DNA of 64,000 bases from Brachionus rotundiformis. Its lineage: Eukaryota > Rotifera > Eurotatoria > Ploima > Brachionidae. The DNA lies in NCBI GenBank assembly GCA_016802295.1, contig JAESIW010000138.1, positions 1,311,904 to 1,375,903 of the forward strand, read 5' to 3'. Of the stretch, positions 21,961 to 32,871 are shown one piece after another. The position numbers were made by a program, and so were the translations under genes. Under the pieces are notes generated by a model, which did no database searches, was not told where the DNA came from, and saw nothing but the letters and a program-made list of their open reading frames with translations. Within the stretch, counting starts at the first letter, position 1; every line of letters begins with the position of its first letter.

Positions 21961-22836
21961 TCATTCGGCAAAAGTAACTGTTTTCTTTGGCAAAAGAGGC
22001 GATGGCAAGATCAAGCTGTTTGGCGGATTGGCAAATTTTTTCCTATTGACTAAAATAGATTTCGATGGCGTACTTGGTTGTCCATTAAGGCTGGAACTTG
22101 AGTAGTTACGATTTAAATTGTTTAGCGAAGATGAATGAAATTCTTTACCAAATCCACTTCTATAACTTTCGCTTCTTATCGGTTCGGCAAGGCACACTTT
22201 TCCAATATAAATCGGCTTTTTGAGTTCAGAATCGAGCCGTTCTTTATTCTCTTTAATTGCTGTATGCTGTTTATTTAGGCCTCGATAGGGAGATGGTGAT
22301 GGTTCGCGGCTACTGACCGTGTAGTTGCTTCTTGAGCTAAAATTGCTGCTGGGTCTTAGTACCGAAGACACTGACCCAACTCCGGAATTGACTGAAGGTA
22401 CATTTTTGAGGTAGCCTGGAGAGTTGCGTAATACAGGCAAAGAGAATCCAGTGCCGTCTTTTTGGTAATAAACTGGAAGTGTGGTTACTGTTTGCTCAGA
22501 ATCATTTGGCTGAAAATATGAAGTTGATGAAGAGATTAAAGTCGGCTTGTTGGATGAAGTATTTACAACACGGGCTATGTATTTGCCCGTTTTGTCTGCC
22601 AAACGTGATGGAAGCGGGGAAGATGGAGTGCTTGTAAAATAGGAAAAAGTTGTAGGCTTTGAGCTCTCTGTACCAAAGTGGCACACAGGAATATTTGTTC
22701 GCACCGGATTTGTTGGTTCATTTCTTGAGGATGACAGTGATGATGAGCGAGGGTGTCGTATTGTAATGGGACTCCGTCGCGATGACTGAAATATACCTGA
22801 ATTTGGTAATCTAGTCTTTATTTCAAAAATATTCAT
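21961..22836 (-). CDS. Ser/Pro-rich protein with a C-terminal PP1-docking-like motif
   Basis: 291 residues in one exon, rich in Ser, Pro, Asn and Arg and predicted to be largely disordered. I do not recognise a family. Visible features are an SSRREP/SPSPYRGL segment about two thirds along, several RS/SR clusters, and basic-hydrophobic patches. The extreme C-terminus is LLPKKTVTFAE. KTVTF at 285-289 fits the RVxF motif used by protein phosphatase 1 regulators, so a PP1-targeting subunit is possible but unproven. A splice-like site (TTCTATAG) sits 7 bases before the ATG, so an upstream non-coding or trans-spliced leader is possible. Confidence 0.6.
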   Translation of the reverse strand: MNIFEIKTRLPNSGIFQSSRRSPITIRHPRSSSLSSSRNEPTNPVRTNIPVCHFGTESSKPTTFSYFTSTPSSPLPSRLADKTGKYIARVVNTSSNKPTLISSSTSYFQPNDSEQTVTTLPVYYQKDGTGFSLPVLRNSPGYLKNVPSVNSGVGSVSSVLRPSSNFSSRSNYTVSSREPSPSPYRGLNKQHTAIKENKERLDSELKKPIYIGKVCLAEPIRSESYRSGFGKEFHSSSLNNLNRNYSSSSLNGQPSTPSKSILVNRKKFANPPNSLILPSPLLPKKTVTFAE

Positions 22837-24884
22837 TTCAAATCTATAGAATTAATTAAATTATATAAAATAATAAAGTTATGTATTTAAGAATTTGTTT
22901 AAATTCCAATGAGATCCCATTCATTTCTCTTAAGAAATTAAACCTATCTTGAACGTGTACACCTTTATGTTTTTATATTTTTTTTCCATAGTGGAAAAAA
23001 ATGCTTCGGAAAGTAAGTTTTCAGGCTAAAATTGAATAAACAAGTTCCTTATATGTCAAACCATAGAAAAATTTTTTGTCCATTAATAATTTAAAACAAT
23101 TTTAAAATTGTCACAAACAAAAAGGTAAATTTTAGTTCGGTATTCAATGATAAATGTAGGTGATTTAAGCGGATGAAAAATACCTAGACTTAAGCTTTAT
23201 TTTTTAGATTATTATTTTAAGTAAAAATAAAATTAATTCAAAATAAATCTATTAAAAAACCAAGGCTCTATTATGAAAAATCCGATTGATTTTTGAGCCA
23301 AAATTAACTTCTAATCTAAATAAACAAACTATTACAGAAAAATAAACAATTTGATAAAATCAGCTCAAGTTAAATTGTCCTCATGTAATCTAAAAATTTT
23401 ATCTATAAAATAAGATTTTATCGGAAATAAAAGTCAAATTTGCGCAAATAAAACATTTCTATGAATTCGATAAATAATTAAATTATTTTTTGGATCAATC
23501 CAAATGAGTGATTAAAAAAATGCGTAAAATGTTCTTTTACCACATTATTGATATAAACCATAATGGTGAAATTTAACCAAGCTTTTATTAAATGTTAATC
23601 TTAATTAAAGCAATGCAGATATTCATTTATTATTTGCCTTTTGGAGCTTCTTTGTTCTCGCATGTAGAGATTTTTTTTCACCAAAAGAAAAAAAAAACAA
23701 GATAGATAAGATTAAGTAAATCAGATAACACGTTCCGAATGAAATATGCATTTTTTTGCTGCGAATCAGGCAAATATTGTTCATGGATTGAGAATTATAA
23801 TCGTGCCCGAAAGGATTCTATATAATTAAAATTTAAATTTATATAAAAATGCCGAGTATGGTTTTAAATCTTTTATTCAAATATAAAGCTATGAAAAAAG
23901 CTAATGATTAACGAATTTGGCAATCAGAAAGTTAGACGAAGAAAAAAAGCCATAAAATAAAATAATTTTTTTTTTCTAATTTCAAATGACATTTAAAAAA
24001 GTAGAGAAAAAAAAAGGTACAATGATTGAGTTTTTGTTGTATCTATTATGTAACATGATATCTATTTTAAATTTTAAATTTTTGGAAATTTTTTGAGAAT
24101 AGTTTAGCTAAATATCACTTTTAAATAAACTTTGTTCAACACATTTTTTATACATTTGTCAATTGCTTTAGGATAGCGACCTAAAGTTAATTACATTTCG
24201 TTTAAATTATGTAATAAACAAAAAAATATAAAATTAAAAAATCAATATTCATTGAGTCTTAAAGTCCAATAAATTAAATTGTCTTTAAATTCATTTGCCA
24301 CCTGTTCTAGGTTAATTGAAAAACTCAAATAAACAAAAACAATTAATCATTACAAAAATTTAAAATAAGTATTTTAACTTACTACTGAAGCATTTTTGCT
24401 CTTATCTATTCCAAATGATTCATTAAACTCATTTAAAATAATATTCATCTATTTCCAATTCGATTTATGTAACATATTTTCCCCTTTTTTTTCGTTAATG
24501 AACCAAAATTTATAAATAATTTATTAAAAAATGCTAAAACATCTTTCTAGTTGTAGATAAAAGTTAAACATCATTTAATAAATCTAGCTCAAAACAAAAA
24601 AGATTGTTTAAATTAAAAAAAAAATATTGATTAAAATTTTATATTTTAAAATACTAGTGAACAAAAAAAGTATATTTTCTATCATACTTTTTTAATATTT
24701 AATTAGAATAAATCAAGTTTTAGTAAATTTATCTAATACAAGATAGAGATTTAGTATTTAGCAAAACAATATTAGTTTTCTTTTGCTGATAATTTAATGC
24801 TGCTTTATCATTTATTTAAAAAATCAAGTTAATTAAAAAATAAAATAAATCAAATATATAATATATATATATATAAAAATATAT
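22837..24884. other. Spacer between the Ser-rich gene and INTS15
   Basis: 2 kb of AT-rich DNA with many homopolymer runs and no reading frame of interest. It holds the promoter of the Ser-rich gene and the INTS15 3' flank, where a short TA-repeat lies at about 24860-24880. Confidence 0.5.
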
Positions 24885-26101
24885 CTAGTCGGCTAAAACC
24901 ATTTCCATTAAACAAATACTATCATTATTTGATGATATATTACTAATTAAATTTGAGAACAAACTTCTAATATCATTTTTGGAACAATTTGTGAAGCCAT
25001 ACTGCAAACATAATTGGATCATTTGAGCCATTCTTTCCAAACTGTCAAAAAGCAAATGTTTATATGCGTTCAAAATTTGCTCATCTCTAGCTTCAATCTG
25101 AGCCAAATGCTCATCTAGTCTTTTTTGAATGAACTCGAGGTTTTTCAGATTCAGAAGCTTAAAATTTTCTTGACCAGAGCCCAGTAAGTTGGACAAATCA
25201 TTAATAAGCTTGAGGCTAATTAGGTGAACTTTGAAGACCAGTGAGTCTAGTTGTTGTATTGTTTTGCTAACAAGTTCTGGATTTGATGTTATAGTGTTGG
25301 AAATTTTTTTCACTGGGTACAAGACAGTAGTGTACAAAAGTCCTGGTAAAGGGTTCAGCATATAAGAGCTAAAATGAGACAAATTGGTCTGGTACGCTAG
25401 AAGTGGTATCAATGAATTTTTCTCTATCCAAATTTCAATTAAATTAAACATTTTGTACAAAAATTTATCTTCATTTTTGATCATTTCATTAGCTAACATG
25501 TCGAGAATAATGCTCATAAAGAGACTGGCAAACAAGGGACAAGTGGTACAAAGATTGACTAGATTTTCCGGAATTTGAGAATTGTCCGGATTGTTGTAAA
25601 GGAGAAAATGGTCAACGACCAGTTGTTCGAATATGGTTTGTATTACTTCGTTTCCAATATTTGTAATGACCCATTTGGAAACAGTTTCAAGAGTTTTTTG
25701 AGCTTCGAGAGATATTGCATAGCTGAACAAAAGCTGTAGGGTAAATTTGGCAGAGTGTTGATGGTAAAAATCACCAAATAGAAGATCAAAAATAAAATCT
25801 CTTATGATAATGTCACTTTCAGATTCAAAAAAATTCACTATACAATCAATGCATTGCAGCTCTTGCATTCTATTAGTTTTCTAAACAATTCTACAATAGA
25901 TAGGAACATATTGAATCATTTAAGTTAAAATACTTTGACCCAGGTGTTTTGTTCTTGATTGTAGTCGTGATATAGAATACATTTGTATGCTAAAGTGCTC
26001 AATTCTTGACGACCACATCGATTGTAATTGTTACGTATAAACACTAATGCTTTGCTTGCACACTCTGGGAAATCCAGACTCAAAATTACCTTTGGATCCA
26101 T
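24885..26101 (-). CDS. INTS15: Integrator complex subunit 15 (C7orf26-like)
   Basis: Nuclear subunit of Integrator, which cleaves snRNA and paused Pol II transcripts. Two exons: 26101-25934 and 25880-24885 (387 residues). Exon 1 opens MDPKVILSLDFPECASKALV. Across the junction the protein reads VKKTNRMQELQCIDCIVNFF, aligning with LQELQLLEIMCNYF of the human protein. A helical-repeat body follows. The segment NDIRSLFSNLISN near the C-terminus matches human DDLRTLCSRL. The protein is somewhat shorter than the human one and lacks its Pro/His-rich C-terminal tail. A donor at GTATTT (25933) is preferred over GTCAAA because it keeps the phase and fits better. The ATG of MUL1 lies 486 bp away on the opposite strand. 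Confidence 0.82.
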
Positions 26102-26587
26102 TTTTTAAATTCAAATTAAGAAAAAAGTTTTTTTTCAAACAAAAATGAGCTTTATTATGTTCGTTTTTGGTCAATCAAATAAAATTCATCTATATTCTCT
26201 AATTTAAAAGATAAACTTAAAATAGTTTAAATATTTAAAAAATGATAATTTAATTTGATTTTTTTTTTAAATTGGAACATTATTTTCGAAATAAAAGTTA
26301 TCATTTTTGCATATATATTTATAAATTGTGCATGTACATTAAATTAATAAATAATAATATTATATAAATTTTTTTTTTTTAATAAAATAATTTTAGATTA
26401 ATTTTAAAGATTTATGTTTTTAAATAAAGATGCATTTAATTTAGATATTAATGCCATTCTAGAATAAAGACAAGTTTATTAAATTTTTTATAATTTCAAT
26501 AAGATTATGTACATTTTAAAAATAAAAACATTAAATTGAAAATAAATAAAATCGTAGCAACTCAATTTAGAAATAAAATCTAACATC
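26102..26587. promoter_or_regulatory. Divergent promoter interval between INTS15 and MUL1
   Basis: 486 bp separate two divergent start codons, so this AT-rich interval probably serves both genes. No TATA box or CpG feature can be told apart from the background. Confidence 0.4.
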
Positions 26588-27716
26588 ATGGAGTATCTTT
26601 TATTGGGCTTTGATTCCATAATTGTTTCATCTTTGTATTATTTTTATAAAAAAAAAGTCAAAACCTTATTAAATATACAAGTAATTAACTTTAAAGACTA
26701 ATAAAAGATAAACACATTTATTTAACTTAAAGAATGCTCCTAGTATAGATTTGACCAAGAACCAAATGCTGGACAATGAGGTGATCGATTATGGAATGAT
26801 AGTTGGAGTTGTAAGTCCAGACCAGGCCGAGTTATCAAGCAATTTTGACAAAAATGTGAAAGGAGTAATCCGAGTGTTGGAAATGCGTGAGCATGGCACT
26901 TCATTCAAAAACAACATATCCTACGACACTAATCGGTTGATTAGTCGTGTAGCCAATGATGTTCCGTTTAGTTTGGTTGTTTCTGGCAATGTTCGAGTCC
27001 AGGTCGAGGATCCTCTCACGGCCAACTTTCTTTTAGAACACTTGGAATTAACCCATACCAAGTTCGAACCGATTGATGAAAGTCTAATTAAGAGAATTTT
27101 CACTGGACTTGTCACCAACGAAACAGTAAAGGGCATCGAAACTTCTGAAACAATGCTCAAAAAAGGTACTCAATTGACCGCATTTGGTCGAATCGAAAAA
27201 TTGCCAAGTATATCTGGTTCATCATGGTTGGCAAGCTCAAATTATAACAGATACAAGATAAGCAAATCAGCTTTTGCAGGCAATGAGTTTATACTCACAA
27301 GATTAAGCCGTCCAGCTTTGATTGAAAAGTTTTCTAAATCAAGCAGAAATTTGAAAATACTTTTGTATTTCTTTAGCTCATTAGGAGCCTTAATTGGCGC
27401 CTATTGTGCTTACAAATTGGTAAAAGAGTTTATGGACAGAAGAAAAAGGGAACGACGAATTGAAGAAGCAAGACAGCAGAGACTTAAAAATCAACGAGCT
27501 CGGGCTCGACACTACGATGACGAATTGAATAATTCTGACCATAATCAAACAGATCAATCGGCCTGTGTAATTTGTCTCCTAAATCCAAGAGAACTGGTTC
27601 TGCTTGACTGTGGTCATGTGTGTCTGTGCATGGACTGCTATGAACGAATGCCCAACTCCAACTGTCCCATTTGTAGACAAAGGTTTAGAACTTATCTACC
27701 ATGCTACATTCCATAA
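26588..27716 (+). CDS. MUL1: Mitochondrial E3 ubiquitin/SUMO ligase MUL1
   Basis: RING ligase of the outer mitochondrial membrane, acting in mitochondrial dynamics and mitophagy. Two exons: 26588-26680 and 26733-27716 (358 residues). Exon 1 encodes the first transmembrane segment (LLLGFDSIIVSSLYYFY). The intermembrane BAM/GIDE domain covers about 45-235, with KGVIRVLEM, VPFSLV and KGIETSETMLKKGTQLT matching human MUL1. The second transmembrane helix is at about 240-261 (ILLYFFSSLGALIGAYCAYK). It is followed by a basic coiled stretch and the C3HC4 RING at about 309-346 (CVICL, DCGHVCLC, CPICRQ). The protein ends YLPCYIP. The last part, from residue 302 to the stop plus 494 bp of 3' flank, is duplicated at 32205-32871. 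Confidence 0.93.
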
Positions 27717-28210
27717 TTTATTTCATTAGAATAAATTTATTCTCTAAATTTTGAGTATTTTTATAATCTTTTTTTTTTCTTTTTAAATTTAAATAATAAA
27801 TGAAAACAATTTGTTTTTTTTTATACAAAAGCACAGATAAAATATAAAATAAAGTTTTTTTTTGTAATTGATAATTTTTATTTTTTTCAAATGACCCGAC
27901 TCAAATCTAATCAATTTGATCAATTTATAGAAAAAAAAACTAATTTAAAAAAAAAAAATACACACATGGTAACAATAGAGCAAAGTTTTTCTCTCTTTTG
28001 ATTTTTTTGGTCTAAAATAGTTAGATAAACCAAATTTGCTAAGGCTATTTAGATTACTTTGGCCGACTAAGATAGAGCTATATCGGAGCCAAGAGATACA
28101 GCTGCGAATAAACAAAACAAATAGTTAAAATAACTTGGATATTTTTTAATTAACTTATTCTTATAGATTTCCTTTTGGTTTAAAGGCTTTGCTAAACAGG
28201 TTGTAGTTTA
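27543..28210 (+). repeat. Direct duplication, copy 1 (MUL1 3' end and flank)
   Basis: This 668-bp segment starts at MUL1 codon 302 and runs through the RING domain, stop and 494 bp of 3' flank. It recurs in the same orientation at 32205-32871. By eye I count 4 substitutions and 2 homopolymer length changes, so identity is about 99%. Confidence 0.95.
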
Positions 28211-28538
28211 TTAATTTAAATTAGATATATTATTGTATATTTTTGATTGACAATGAAGACAGTTGGTCGTAAAAACCCTAGGAAATGGCATAGCAAGAAT
28301 ACTTACAATACAGACAATCACCAAAAAATTAAATGGTACAATTTCAATTGGTTAAATTGGATATACCCAAATGTTTGCTATAAACTAAACATTCACGATT
28401 TTAATTGTATAAATTATTAACTATAAAAAATAAGTTTATTTTTTATTTTATCTATCTTTAAAATATAATTTATCTATTAAAAAATAAAATATTAGGTCAT
28501 CATAAAAATCAATAAAAAATAGTGTTATGCACCAAAAT
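27717..28538. other. Spacer between MUL1 and the UGT gene
   Basis: The first 494 bp belong to the duplicated segment. The rest is AT-rich and without recognisable features. MUL1 (+) and the UGT (-) converge here. Confidence 0.5.
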
Positions 28539-31363
28539 TTATTCTTGGTTCAAATAGTTCATAATTAGCTTGGTTCCTTCTACTCGACCATTGTACTTTG
28601 CCGATGTATCAGACATCTCCTTAATATTTTTGGCATATTTTTCATCGGCTAAAACTTTTTCAATTGTGTCACAGAACACATCGCTGTTTATCTTAAGAGC
28701 TTCTAGGCGTATGCCAAGCTGAAGCTCGTCGCACGATCTTATGCCATTTATCTGCTGATCTCCTTCAAGTGGTATGCTTATTATTGGCACAGCATACTTG
28801 ATTGTCTCGCTGATTGAATTCATACCACTATGGGTAATAAAAAGATGGGCTCGCTTGAGAACTTCTAATTGAGGCACCTTTTCTCTAATAAGTATGTTTT
28901 GGGGCAGACTAAGCTGTCCGCTGGAAATGCGCTTTTCGAACGCATCCATGCTCTTGTCGCCCACAGAGAGAATTGCTCGAAATTGGCTTGATTTGAACTT
29001 GAGTACTGTCTTTTTGTCATAATTACGCAAAGCTTCGATAAAATGGTCAAATATGACAATATTACTGTGAAAAATTGTCCCTAATGACATATAAATGAGC
29101 TTTAAACCATTTGTTGATTGATTTGATTGATCCCTAATTGGGAATAAGTCTAGAATTGATTTCAACTGTAAATCACTATCAAAGTCTTGATTTCTAACCA
29201 CTTCTGAAACACATTGGCCAACGAAATTGTGCTGGCTGTCGTAGTTATTCACTCTGGGATGAAGCTCTGGGAAAACGGCCACTATTTTCATATGCTCTTT
29301 TACAGGTGCCATTAAAGTAAATGGATTGTAGGTTGATAAATTGAAATGCTTGCTTATTTGATATTGTCTAAAAACACATATTGGCTTTAATTGTTTATAT
29401 AAAAATCAAAAAAAAAGTTTCATTCCATGTAGTCATATTGTCTGTTGATATTTCAATTAAAATTCTATCACGATATAACAATAAATTTAGAAATTAAATT
29501 TGGCAAATTAAAGTTTAAAAAGCAAATTTATACAATTATGTCCATAGACCTACACAATGCTTTAACTTTTGAAATTATTTGTAGAGGTATATTTTAAATG
29601 GTCAGTACTGTATTTTTAACTTTTATAGCACAAATATGGATCATGTTTGGTAAAATGGTTTTACATGAGTATCTTATTTAATGTTTTTTTTTCCAAAAAT
29701 AATCTAAATTTAAAAAAATACCTTCAAATATCAAGATGGACGAACGAATGCTATTTGCAATGTGAAATTTGGAAATAGAACAGAACAAAGTGATAAAAAA
29801 TCTTCCTCTAATAATTAGAAACTAAGAAATTGCAGAATTGGTTTTTAATTCTAAGAAAAAGATTTTTTAGATTTTGTTCGGTTCAATTTTGCCGAATTTC
29901 ACAAAACCAATTCTTTTATCCGAAAAAATATCGCTATTATAAAAAAAATTTGTCCCAAAAAATCTAGAAGCTTGGTCATATTTTTAGGCTCATATTTGCT
30001 CAATTCAAGATTATAGTTTCCCAACTCTGAGATCCATATTTGAATCAAGATAAAATAAATTACAGCTAATTCTACCAAATTAACCAGAAATTTTCTGAAG
30101 TTGTTGATTCTATTCAGAGTGTTTTCTAATTCTCAATTTTTTCTAAAATTCTTCCTATATTCTTTCTGAACTCTTCCAAAGTTAAATTGTAACATTTATG
30201 ATATATTAAAGACTATTAAAACTAAATGATCAAAATAAAATCTATTTTTATAAAAATATCAATTTATTTGACAAGATTTTTTATTTCATGAATAAATTTT
30301 TAACTTAATGTTATAATTTATTAAAGTTTAAAAAAGGAAATATTAATTAAACAATTAAATTAAATTTTGTAAAAATATAATTGACTCTTAGATTCATTTT
30401 GTTTAGTAATGTTTTTCCAATTAAATTATTGTAAACAATTGAAATATTAATTTACCTCAATTTTATACAATTTATCATATATTTTGTTCAATTTTTCAAA
30501 TTAAATTTTAACATCTAATGCAAAAAATCATTATTAAATAATTTTAAATCGTTAAGGCTATGTACCCGGTTTCAAAATTTAATTCAGTTATTTAATTAAT
30601 AATAATTTGATAATATATTTTTAAATTGCTTAATTTACATTTCCTTTTTTAAACTTGAATAAAATATCAAATTAAGCTAAATGTATCTACATGAAATAAA
30701 AAATCCTGTCAAATAGATTGAGTCTGGGTCAGTGCAAGTTACTAGACTAATTTAAAACAAGATGTTAACTGAATGAAAAATGTTATAATGTAATTTGGAA
30801 TTAAAATCGAGTTTATTTTTAATAGCCATAATATGTTACTTGTAGAAGCTTTTGATTAGTGTCCATATTTGACCAAAACTCTTCTCATCCGCACCAGGCA
30901 TAGTTTTCATCATTTCTTGATCAAACACAAAGTTGGGAAAGAACTCGACATATTTCATTGGGATGGCTTTTTTCTTCAATATCTCTATAAGAAATTTAGC
31001 CGGATAAAAACTTGGATCGTAGATGATTAGGTCAGGCTTTTGGGTCACAACGTCATTGACCAGTTGTGGTACACATTCGTACGAAACTTGGAATTGAAAA
31101 TCCATAAAATTTGCAAAAAACTTGGCGTGACCACCTTTGTCAGTTAGCCTGGGAGCTTCACTATATTTTGCCACAAGAGCGTCGACGTTTGGATACAAAC
31201 AAAATGATGCGCCTGTTTTTTCAATGGCTTCTCTGAATTTTCCGCTGTTATAGACAAAGCATTCGATATCGGGTTTTTTGCAAAGCTCATGAACCAAGCC
31301 ACACATCGGATTTAGATGACCCGATGCTGCCAGAGTTAAAACAAAAATTCTTCTTTTTACCAT
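28539..31363 (-). CDS. UDP-glycosyltransferase, MGT-like (bacterial macrolide type)
   Basis: GT-B fold enzyme that transfers a sugar from a UDP-sugar to small lipophilic acceptors. Two exons: 31363-30840 (acceptor-binding half) and 29367-28539 (nucleotide-sugar half), joined in phase across a 1,472-nt intron (450 residues). The N-terminus LTLAASGHLNPMCGLVHEL resembles the GHxNP start of MGT enzymes. The signature region has FITHSGMNSISETI, then VPIISIPLEGDQQINGIR, closer to bacterial MGT/YjiC-type UGTs than to the HCGWNS/DQ type of animal UGT1/2. There is no signal peptide or C-terminal membrane anchor, so it should be cytosolic, unlike ER-bound animal UGTs. This suggests horizontal origin, as known for spider mites, but the intron shows it is now a eukaryotic gene. 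It sits between the two copies of the MUL1 duplication. Confidence 0.85.
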
Positions 31364-32204
31364 GTTATAAGAGTTGTCTTATAAAGATATAAATATTTTT
31401 TTACAGTTTTTGGTATTGATAAAATAAAAATTGTCATCTTAATTTATATACTCTTAATTTGAAAACAATAATATAAGATATTGAGTTGCTTTTTTACCTT
31501 ATATGGTTTTACCTAACAAAAGCAAAATTACTTTTAAAGGTGGTTTTTTTGAAAAATTTAAACTATTTTACCTTATAAGTAATTAGTTAACATTTATTTT
31601 TAATTTTATGATAAAAGTTTTGATGTGATCAAAAGAGAAAAAAATTTCCTTTTTAGGACTCTCATTTGATTTAATTTAAAATTAATTTGGAAAATTATCC
31701 AGGGCGGCTTCAAATGAAATTTTTAACCCATAATATTGATAAAAATAGTATCTGATAAGAATTTTTCAAATCAAATTCAAGGTATTTTGGTTGCTTTTCA
31801 AAATAAGAATGATAGATAAATATTAGTAGATAATAGATAATTTTTTGGTATTTACCAAAGTAAAAAAAAAATTGTGTTCCAGTAAGATATTTGTTTATTA
31901 AAAAAATACTTTTAATCGCTAAATAGAATTGAAATCTATGATTTTTGCCACATTAAAGCTTCATGAACATATTCGAAATTGATGATTCAAGATATTGTGA
32001 ATAAGTTTTTTAAAAATTACTGCAGAATTTTACAGATTTGAAGGCTTAGGTTATTATTAATTTTTAAATTATAAAAAATCTTTCTAAATATTAAAAATTG
32101 TAAAAATTAATTAAGATACAACTGGACACAGAATAAATAATTTGATCTAATCATTAGATAAAATGTATTCAATGATTCAATGGAATATTGGTTCATAGAA
32201 CAAA
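31364..32204. other. UGT upstream region
   Basis: 840 bp of AT-rich DNA between the UGT start codon and the second duplication copy. It must include the UGT promoter. No RNA gene, repeat or coding exon is visible. Confidence 0.4.
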
Positions 32205-32871
32205 AATCAAACAGATCAATCGGCCTGTGTAATTTGTCTCCTAAATCCAAGAGAACTGGTTCTACTTGACTGTGGTCATGTGTGTCTGTGCATGGACTGC
32301 TATGAACGAATGCCCAACTCCAACTGTCCCATTTGTAGACAAAGGTTTAGAACTTATCTACCATGCTACATTCCATAATTTATTTCATTAGAATAAATTT
32401 ATTCTCTAAATTTTGAGTATTTTTATAATCTTTTTTTTCTTTTTAAATTTAAATAATAAATGAAAACAATTTGTTTTTTTTTATACAAAAGCACATATAA
32501 AATATAAAATAAAGATTTTTTTTGTAATTGATAATTTTTATTTTTTTCAAATGACCCGACTCAAATCTAATCAATTTGATCAATTTATAGAAAAAAAAAC
32601 TAATTTAAAAAAAAAAAAATACACACATGGTAACAATAGAGCAAAGTTTTTCTCTCTTTTGATATTTTTGGTCTAAAATAGTTAGATAAACCAAATTTGC
32701 TAAGGCTATTTAGATTACTTTGGCCGACTAAGATAGAGCTATATCGGAGCCAAGAGATACAGCTGCGAATAAACAAAACAAATAGTTAAAATAACTTGGA
32801 TATTTTTTAATTAACTTATTCTTATAGATTTCCTTTTGGTTTAAAGGCTTTGCTAAACAGGTTGTAGTTTA
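32205..32871 (+). pseudogene. Duplicated MUL1 RING fragment (copy 2)
   Basis: 667-bp near-identical copy of 27543-28210. The coding part (57 residues: whole RING, C-terminus and stop) has a single synonymous change (CTG to CTA) and remains open. A TAG stop lies just upstream in frame, and no start codon, transmembrane helix or BAM domain is attached, so it is a fragment unless spliced to something unseen. It carries genomic 3' flank, with no poly-A tail or target-site duplication, so it arose by DNA duplication and not by retroposition. Confidence 0.85.

Noticed and set aside
32205..32400. Functional second MUL1 gene
   Set aside because: Only the RING end is present; an in-frame stop lies just upstream and there is no start codon or membrane segment.
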